Shown: piece after piece, positions 15,158-20,355 of the stretch
How positions within the stretch are numbered: position 1 is the first letter of the stretch
Layout of the letters: each line of letters opens with the position of its first letter
Source: Paramoeba atlantica
Taxonomy: Eukaryota > Discosea
DNA length: 20,355 nucleotides
Direction of reading: 5' to 3'
Assembly (NCBI GenBank): GCA_977017575.1
Contig: CDRNVI010000125.1
Location: 1-20,355 of the forward strand
Notes under the pieces: model-generated
What the model was told of the DNA's origin: nothing
Database searches by the model: none
The model's input: only the letters and a program-made list of their open reading frames with translations
Translations under genes and position numbers: made by a program

Positions 15158-15274
15158 TAAAATATGATTTGTATTAATATAAATTATACACTCTTATAAA
15201 AAATTTTTACGAGAATATAATTTAATATATAATATTTTAAAGGGGTTCGATAAGCTTACCTTTAAAAAAATATA
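15158..15274. other. Spacer between rns and trnS(GCU) with a GC-enriched stem-loop
   Basis: Holds a perfect 9-base inverted repeat, TTTTAAAGG at 15235-15243 and CCTTTAAAA at 15259-15267, enclosing a 15-base loop GGTTCGATAAGCTTA that is markedly richer in GC than the surroundings. A weaker AT hairpin lies at about 15191-15213. It lies just past the estimated 3' end of rns, so processing or stabilising roles are possible. No gene seen. Confidence 0.5.
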
Positions 15275-16812
15275 AATTTATTTTCCATCCAGCGGCAGGT
15301 TCCCCTACCACTACCATGTTACGACTTCACCCTGATTACTATCAATACATTCAAATTAAATAATTAATAATATTTTATTAAAAATTAATTATCTCCAATA
15401 GATTAAAAATAATTAATAAATATAAATTATTAATTATAATTTTTCCAATATTAACAACTTTCTTGGCGTGACGGGCAGTGTGTACTAGATTTGGATCCCA
15501 TTTCACCGAAACATTCTAATTTTCGATTACTGACGATTTCAACTTCATATTTTTATTTTCAAAAAATAATCCGAACTATAATAATCTTTATAATTTAAAT
15601 AAATTTCACAATTTATTTTTTTTTTGTAATTATTTTTGTAACACGTGTGTAGCCCAATTCATCAGGGCCATACCTACTTGACGTCCTCCTCTATTTCATT
15701 TAATATATAATTAATAATACAATATAATAAAATATAATAATATAACATATAATAATATAACATATAATAATATAATAATATATCATATATTTTATTATAT
15801 TGTAAGGATTACACTCGTTACAGGACCTAACCATACATATCACTACACGAGCTGACGACAGCCATGCGACACCTGCTTAAAAAAATTATATAAAGTTTAC
15901 TATATTTATTATAATTTTTTTCAATCTAGAATTGGTAAGATTTTATGCGTTATATCAGATTAAACCACATGTTCCACCGTTCGTACCAAATCTCAGCCAC
16001 TTTCTTTGAGTTCAAATCTTGCGATCATACTCCCCAGGCGGGATGCTTACGCGTTAGCTAAACCACAAAAATATTTCCTACAGTTAGCATCCATCGTTGT
16101 CTGTATGGACTACAAGGGTCTCTAATCCTCTTTGATACCCATACCTTCGTACTTTAGTGTCAGTATAAATCTAATATATAGCTTTCACCTTCTGATAGTC
16201 TCCATAGTATCATAAAATTTCACCTTTCCTCTATGAATACTATATATCTGAATAATACTCTTAGTTTACTAATATATAATTTATTCATTATTACTAATAA
16301 CGCCTTTAAAATTATATTATTAAAAAATAAACCACTTATCATACGCTTTACGCCCAGTAATGCTGAGTAACACCCGCATCCTCCGTATCACCGCGACTGC
16401 TGGCACGAAGTTAGTCGATGCTTATTCTTAAGTTTAACCTCATTATGCTCACTTAAACAAGAATTTTTTCAATAAATTGTCATAATTCAGGTAGTTTCGC
16501 TGAATCAAGCTTTCGCTCATTGTTCAATATTCCTCACTGCTGCCTCCTAATGGAACTTGGGCCTTTTCTCATTCCCAATGTGGTTGTACCTCCTTCTAAG
16601 ATCAACTAAGAATTATCGGCTTGTTAGTCTATTACACCTCCAACTACCTAAATCTTTATAAACCAGTTTATAATATAAACATAATTATAAGTCCCGTTTT
16701 TATATATTACTCACCCTTACGCCATTAATTTTAAATTTTAAATTTTAATTGACTAGCATGTGTTAAGCGAACTACTAGCATTTACTCAAAGCCAGAATAA
16801 AACATACAAGTA
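15275..16812 (-). rRNA. rns: Mitochondrial small-subunit rRNA
   Basis: About 1.54 kb; ends estimated. Minus-strand landmarks: near the 5' end TTCTGGCTTTGAG and AACACATGCTAG; the 530 loop GTGCCAGCAGTCGCGGTGAT around 16385-16405; CATTACTGGGCGTAAAGCG; the 790/900 regions; GACGTCAAGTAGGTATGGCC around 15662-15683; the decoding-site region GCCCGTCACGCCAAG around 15465-15480; and the 3' end GGGGAACCTGCCGCTGGATGG. After GGATGG there is no CCTCC anti-Shine-Dalgarno, as in mitochondria. Variable helices are AT-rich and expanded, notably around 15345-15445 and 15700-15800. The gene lies between trnS(UGA) and trnS(GCU). Confidence 0.97.
15732..15776. repeat. 15-bp tandem repeat within rns
   Basis: Three adjacent copies of ATATAATAATATAAC (15732-15746, 15747-15761, and 15762-15776 with a final T). 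It lies between the landmark GTAACGAGTG and GACGTCAAG, that is the helix 37-39 (V7) region of small-subunit rRNA, and so is probably a slippage-expanded variable helix tip. Confidence 0.8.
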
Positions 16813-16875
16813 TTTATATATAATATATTATATATTATATAATTTACATAAATTTTTTCCTTTTTTTTTATATTA

Positions 16876-16964
16876 AGATTATGGTGGGATTCGAACCCAC
16901 GGTATAATTAAAATTATACGATCCTTTTCAAGAGGATTACTTTAAACCACTCAGCCACATAAAC
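16876..16964 (-). tRNA. trnS(uga): Mitochondrial tRNA-Ser(UGA), acceptor mismatch at pair 2-71
   Basis: 89 bases, class II. Anticodon stem ATCCT/AGGAT around CTTGAAA gives TGA (UCN). Long variable arm with an AT hairpin. T arm GTGGG-TTCGAAT-CCCAC. Acceptor GTTTATG/CATAATC pairs except T2 facing T71; predicted edit U to A. Confidence 0.93.
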
Positions 16965-16978
16965 TTATTTTTATACAA

Positions 16979-17051
16979 CGACCTGGGCAGGATTCGAACC
17001 TACATCTGATTGGTTAACAGCCAATTATTTTACCATTGAAACTACCAAGTA
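16979..17051 (-). tRNA. trnN: Mitochondrial tRNA-Asn(GUU), acceptor mismatch at pair 1-72
   Basis: 73 bases. Anticodon stem ATTGG/CCAAT around CTGTTAA gives GTT. T arm GTAGG-TTCGAAT-CCTGC. Acceptor TACTTGG/CCAGGTC pairs at positions 2-7 (one G-U) but T1 faces C72; predicted edit U to G. Discriminator G. Confidence 0.94.
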
Positions 17052-17184
17052 TTGTTTTACAAATTACAAACTTTAATTTAAAGTTTGTTGTTTTATTACA
17101 TATAATATTTTCAAAATATTATATATTTTATTTTTTCTTATATAGAAATTTTTTTTCTTTTTTCTTTTTTCTTTTTATAAATTA
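17052..17184. other. Spacer between rnl and trnN
   Basis: AT-rich. Contains an inverted repeat (TACAAACTTTAA near 17067-17078 and TTAAAGTTTGT near 17078-17090) and the palindromic pair TATAATATTTTC/AAAATATTATAT near 17100-17125, both able to form hairpins just past the 3' end of rnl. No gene or 5S rRNA recognised. Confidence 0.4.
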
Positions 17185-18921
17185 GATTGATTCTTAAAAT
17201 TATTTAGCTCAATCCTTCACAGGACTTACACACATAACTTAATTTCGTAATAATCTTTTACAATCAATACTTTTAAAATATTTTAGGATAATCTTCTTAT
17301 ATCTGATTGAATTCAATAATTATATTATTAATATTTAGCTACTCGACTATGCAATTATAATTACAACCGATTTACCAGTGATATTCCTTCTCCAGTCCTT
17401 TCGTACTAAGATAAGATTCCTTCAATTTTAATTAATTAATAGTAGATAGGAACCGAACTGTCTCACGACGTTCTGAACCCAATTCAGGTGCCACTTTAAA
17501 AGGCGAACAGCCTTACCCTTGGAACATTTTTCTTAACCAGGATGTGACCAATCGACATCGAGGTGCCAAACAACCCCGTCGATATCTTCTCTCCGGAGTC
17601 ATAAGCCTGTTATCCCTAGCGTACCTTTTATCCGTTGAGCAATATATTTTCCATTCAATTATATTGGATCACTATGACCGACCTTTTTAATAAAAAAGAT
17701 CTCTGTTTGATTTGTAAATCTCACAGTTAAGTAATTTTTAGCCATTACACGCCAAAATTTTCTAATAAAATTTTAATTACCTTTGTACACCTCAGTTACA
17801 TTTTATGAGGTCTCCGCCCCAGAGAAACTACCAAATATATTCTGTCAATAAAAAATTATTAAGTTTTAAAAATTAAATTCAAACTATTCCAAGATTATCT
17901 AAACAATTAACTAATATTAAAATTTTAAAACGATTAGTTTGTATCCTATAAATTTAATTTTTAATAACAAAATATAACTGCAGTAAAGGTGCATAGGGTC
18001 TTTCCGTCTAGCTATTAATACGCTGCATCTGCACAGAGAATTCAATTTCGCTAATATAATACCGGAGACAGTAGGATAGTCGTTACACCATTCATGCAAG
18101 GTCGAAACTTACTCGACAAGGAATTTCGCTACCTTCGAACCGTTATATTTACAGCTGCCGTTTACTATTCATTCTATATAAAGCTAATACATTAAATAAT
18201 ATATTAACAATAACAATTACCTTTATAGCACCGGGCAGGTGTCAGACCTTATACATCATTAATTAATTTTGCAAAGTCCTGTGTTTTTGTTAAACAGTCG
18301 CCATCCTCTATTCTGTTACATTTTTATATACATATAATGTATATATAAAAATACTCTTTCTCCCGAAGTTACAGAGTTAATTTGCCGAGTTCCTTCGATA
18401 TTATTCAATTATTCATCTTAGTATTCTCTACTAATCCTCCTGTGTAGGATTTAGTACGGTTTTATATATTAGTATTCTTTCTTGAATTTATTTTTTAAAT
18501 ATTTCAATCAATATATTCGAATATATCACACAATGTTTTACTATATTTATTAAAATTTGATCCTAAAATATTTAAAAAATAAACTGTCATCTACTAATAA
18601 CGTTAAAAATATTATGTTATCCTTATAACTCTTTAACTACCCTTCAATTATTACTATCATATTCATTTTAGGGACCGATTAACCTAATGCAGTTTATCTT
18701 GACATTAGAAACCTTAGATTTTTAGATGATAATGTTTATAACATTATTTTTGCTACTTATGCCAGTATATTCAATTTTAATTTTATAATTTAACAATTTT
18801 TTTTTTCTTTTATAAAACGTTCTACTACCAATATTATTATTTTAAATAATATTTTATAATTTCGGTATAATATTTATTTTCGTTATATTTTTGTATATAA
18901 ATATCTATCAATAGTGAGCTG

Positions 18922-18955
<34 letters not shown>

Positions 18956-19960
18956 CTACCTCCTATTCATTGTTAATATTATAATATACTTTTTAACTTA
19001 ATATTAATTTAGAAACCTTAATTTATAATCTGGGCTCTTTCCCTCTTGATATACAACCTTTTCGCCATATATCGAAATTAAAATTTTTACTTTATATTTA
19101 TTTGAAGTTCATATGGATTCAACAACCCAATATGGTAGCTCTACCTTATATAAATTTAAATTTCATCTCTACTTAAATAGATTTCGTAGAAAACCAGCTA
19201 TCTCCAAGTTTGATTAGCCTTTCACCCCTAATCATAGGTCATCCCAATATATTGCAACATAAACGGGTTCGATCCTCCATTAATATTTAATTAACTTCAA
19301 TCTGCCCATGACTAGATCACTTGGTTTCGGGTCTAATTATTATAACTATAAATATATTAATTACAATTAAAAAATTTAATAATTTTTTATTTTGCTACAA
19401 TAATTAACTCACTGACCCATTATGCAAAAGGTACCTTTTAACATATAATTATTTATGCTTAAAGTGCTATTTAGTATTAAATTTCAAAATCTATTTCAAC
19501 ATTTTTAAAAAATTTCTTTTCATCTTTCCTTCACAGTACTTTTTCACTATCGCTCAATAATAATTCTTTAGCCTTTAGAGATGGTACTCTAATCTTCAAA
19601 CAAATTTAGTTTTTATTTTACTCAAAACCAATAATAATAATAAAAAATAACAAGACTATTACTTATTTTGTTAATTATTCCAAATTATTATATTTTTTAT
19701 TTATATTATTGTTTAATTTAGCTATTTTATTTTCGCTCGCCACTACTAATAATATCATTTTTATTTTTTTTAACTAATTACTAAGATGATTCAATTCATT
19801 AGATATTCTTTAATTATTTAATTTAATTGGGTTTTCCCTTTAGATACGTGAATATTGAAAAATTATTATTATTTTACTTTCACATTACGTTTTAAAACGT
19901 CTATAAACTTATTATTGGCAAGATATCCGTTTAATACTATTTTAAATTTATAAAAAAATT
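17185..19960 (-). rRNA. rnl: Mitochondrial large-subunit rRNA
   Basis: About 2.8 kb; ends estimated. Minus-strand landmarks in order: 5' GGATATCTTGCC region near 19910-19930; GTGGCGAGCGAA near 19733-19745; AGCTGGTTTTCTACGAAA near 19183-19200; the AACTCGGCAAATTAACTCTG region near 18370-18392; GACGGAAAGACCCTATG near 17990-18008; the peptidyl transferase part GGGATAACAGGCTTATGA near 17597-17616 and TTTGGCACCTCGATGTCG near 17553-17572; and the sarcin-ricin loop AGTACGAAAGGACTGG near 17390-17408. All domains appear contiguous; no intron or intronic ORF is apparent. Expansion segments are AT-rich. Confidence 0.96.
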
Positions 19961-20012
19961 TTAAAATGATTTGTTTAAAAATTATTCAACATTATTATAT
20001 ATTTTAATCAAA

Positions 20013-20093
20013 TGGAAGTGGTAGGATTCGAACCTACGATGTATAAATACAATAGATTTACAGTCTACCGCTTTACCGCTCAGCCACACTATA
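20013..20093 (-). tRNA. trnY: Mitochondrial tRNA-Tyr(GUA), three acceptor mismatches
   Basis: 81 bases with a class II variable arm, as in bacteria and many protist mitochondria. Anticodon loop CTGTAAA gives GTA. T arm GTAGG-TTCGAAT-CCTAC. Acceptor TATAGTG against CACTTCC: pairs 4-7 form, but T1-C72, A2-C71 and T3-T70 all fail. Replacing positions 1-3 by GGA would restore the stem, exactly the reach of Acanthamoeba-type 5' editing. Confidence 0.93.
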
Positions 20094-20101
20094 AAAAATT
20101 A

Positions 20102-20175
20102 TAATTGGTATAGGACTCGAACCTATATCTAATGATTTAGAAGATCATAATTTTAACCAATTAAACTAACCAATT
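20102..20175 (-). tRNA. trnR(ucu): Mitochondrial tRNA-Arg(UCU)
   Basis: 74 bases. Anticodon stem ATGAT/ATCAT around CTTCTAA gives TCT. T arm ATAGG-TTCGAGT-CCTAT. Acceptor AATTGGT/ACCAATT pairs perfectly, so no editing is predicted. Separated from trnY by 8 bases. Confidence 0.93.
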
Positions 20176-20202
20176 AAATACAAAACAACAAAAATAGGTT
20201 GA

Positions 20203-20355
20203 TTAAGTATATAAGATTAAGAAAGCCATCATTAGGGCAAACAGAGCAATTGCTTCTGTTAATGCGAAACCTAATAAAGTATAACCAAATAAATCGTTTT
20301 TAATTGTAGTATTACGTGAATAAGCAATTAAAAAAGCTCCAAAAACTATTCCTAT
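20203..20355 (-). CDS. atp9: ATP synthase subunit c (subunit 9), C-terminal part
   Basis: The frame is open from the window edge to the TAA at 20203, 50 residues. It matches the second half of subunit c: [14 protein letters not shown], the polar loop with the RN pair, then [28 protein letters not shown], a membrane helix with the proton-carrying Glu in LTEAIA. It forms the rotor ring of the mitochondrial ATP synthase. The N-terminus is beyond the window. Base composition is less AT-rich than neighbouring ribosomal protein genes, as expected for a conserved protein. Confidence 0.96.
   Translation of the reverse strand: MGIVFGAFLIAYSRNTTIKNDLFGYTLLGFALTEAIALFALMMAFLILYT

Noticed and set aside
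15732-15776. Possible CRISPR-like or minisatellite array
   Set aside because: Units are contiguous without spacers, only three copies, and lie inside rRNA.
17052-17184. Possible 5S rRNA gene near rnl
   Set aside because: No 5S-like conserved loops or GC-richer core could be found; the segment is simple AT sequence with hairpins.
17917-18099. 60-codon open frame on the minus strand
   Set aside because: It lies wholly within the large-subunit rRNA, across the conserved GACGGAAAGACCC region, and uses the standard code; chance frame.
17185-19960. Group I or II intron in rnl
   Set aside because: Conserved core segments follow one another at ordinary distances and no LAGLIDADG or reverse transcriptase frame is present.
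5203-20355. Plastid, Mycoplasma-like or other UGA=Trp bacterial origin
   Set aside because: nad7, nad9 and atp9 with mitochondrial-type proteins, expanded AT-rich rRNAs without anti-Shine-Dalgarno, and incomplete tRNA acceptor stems point to mitochondrial DNA.
5203-20355. Natural transfer of mitochondrial DNA into a bacterial chromosome
   Set aside because: Fifteen kilobases of intact mitochondrial genes with their own code, no decay and no integration signature; assembly chimerism is far simpler.

Overview
The window is a chimera of two unrelated genomes joined near position 5190-5203. Positions 1 to about 5190 are chromosomal DNA of moderate GC from a marine-type Flavobacteriia (Bacteroidota). 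Positions about 5203 to 20355 are very AT-rich mitochondrial DNA of a unicellular eukaryote. The most economical reading is an assembly chimera from a xenic culture or environmental sample (protist plus bacterial food or associate), not a natural fusion.

Bacterial part. A minus-strand group begins with a c-type cytochrome lipoprotein, continues with a fasciclin-domain lipoprotein and ends with the first 64 codons of a Sec-type (clade II) nitrous oxide reductase, nosZ. A three-cysteine Rrf2-family regulator is divergent from it, and the intergenic region holds an FNR-like palindrome and a Bacteroidota -7 box: this looks like the regulated start of a nos (N2O respiration) locus. Then come a galactose mutarotase lipoprotein, tRNA-Lys with a good flavobacterial promoter and terminator, shikimate kinase, a convergent phosphoribosyltransferase, an S4 RNA-binding protein and the start of an FKBP-type lipoprotein cut off by the junction. 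Three of these genes carry single-base frameshifts beside homopolymer runs (four events in all), pointing to base-level assembly errors.

Mitochondrial part. Every gene lies on the minus strand. In transcription order: atp9 (partial), trnR(UCU), trnY, rnl, trnN, trnS(UGA), rns, trnS(GCU), trnF, rps11, a likely rpl19, nad9, nad7, rpl11, an unassigned ORF that may be rpl10, rps12, rps7, rpl2, rps19, rps3, rpl16, rpl14, rpl5, rps14, rps8, rpl6, rps13. UGA encodes Trp throughout. From rpl11 to rps13 the order is the ancestral bacterial rplK-str-S10-spc-alpha order with genes lost, and neighbours overlap or abut by a few bases. Four of six mitochondrial tRNAs have mismatches confined to acceptor positions 1-3, the signature of the 5' tRNA editing known from Acanthamoeba and some other protists. 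UGA=Trp, 5' editing and retention of many ribosomal protein genes suggest an amoebozoan, probably Acanthamoeba-like (Discosea); this taxonomic step is inference.

No phage, transposon, CRISPR array or defence system was seen. The most interesting points are the predicted tRNA editing, the probable mitochondrial rpl19 and candidate rpl10, the preserved super-operon, the nos control region and the chimeric join.
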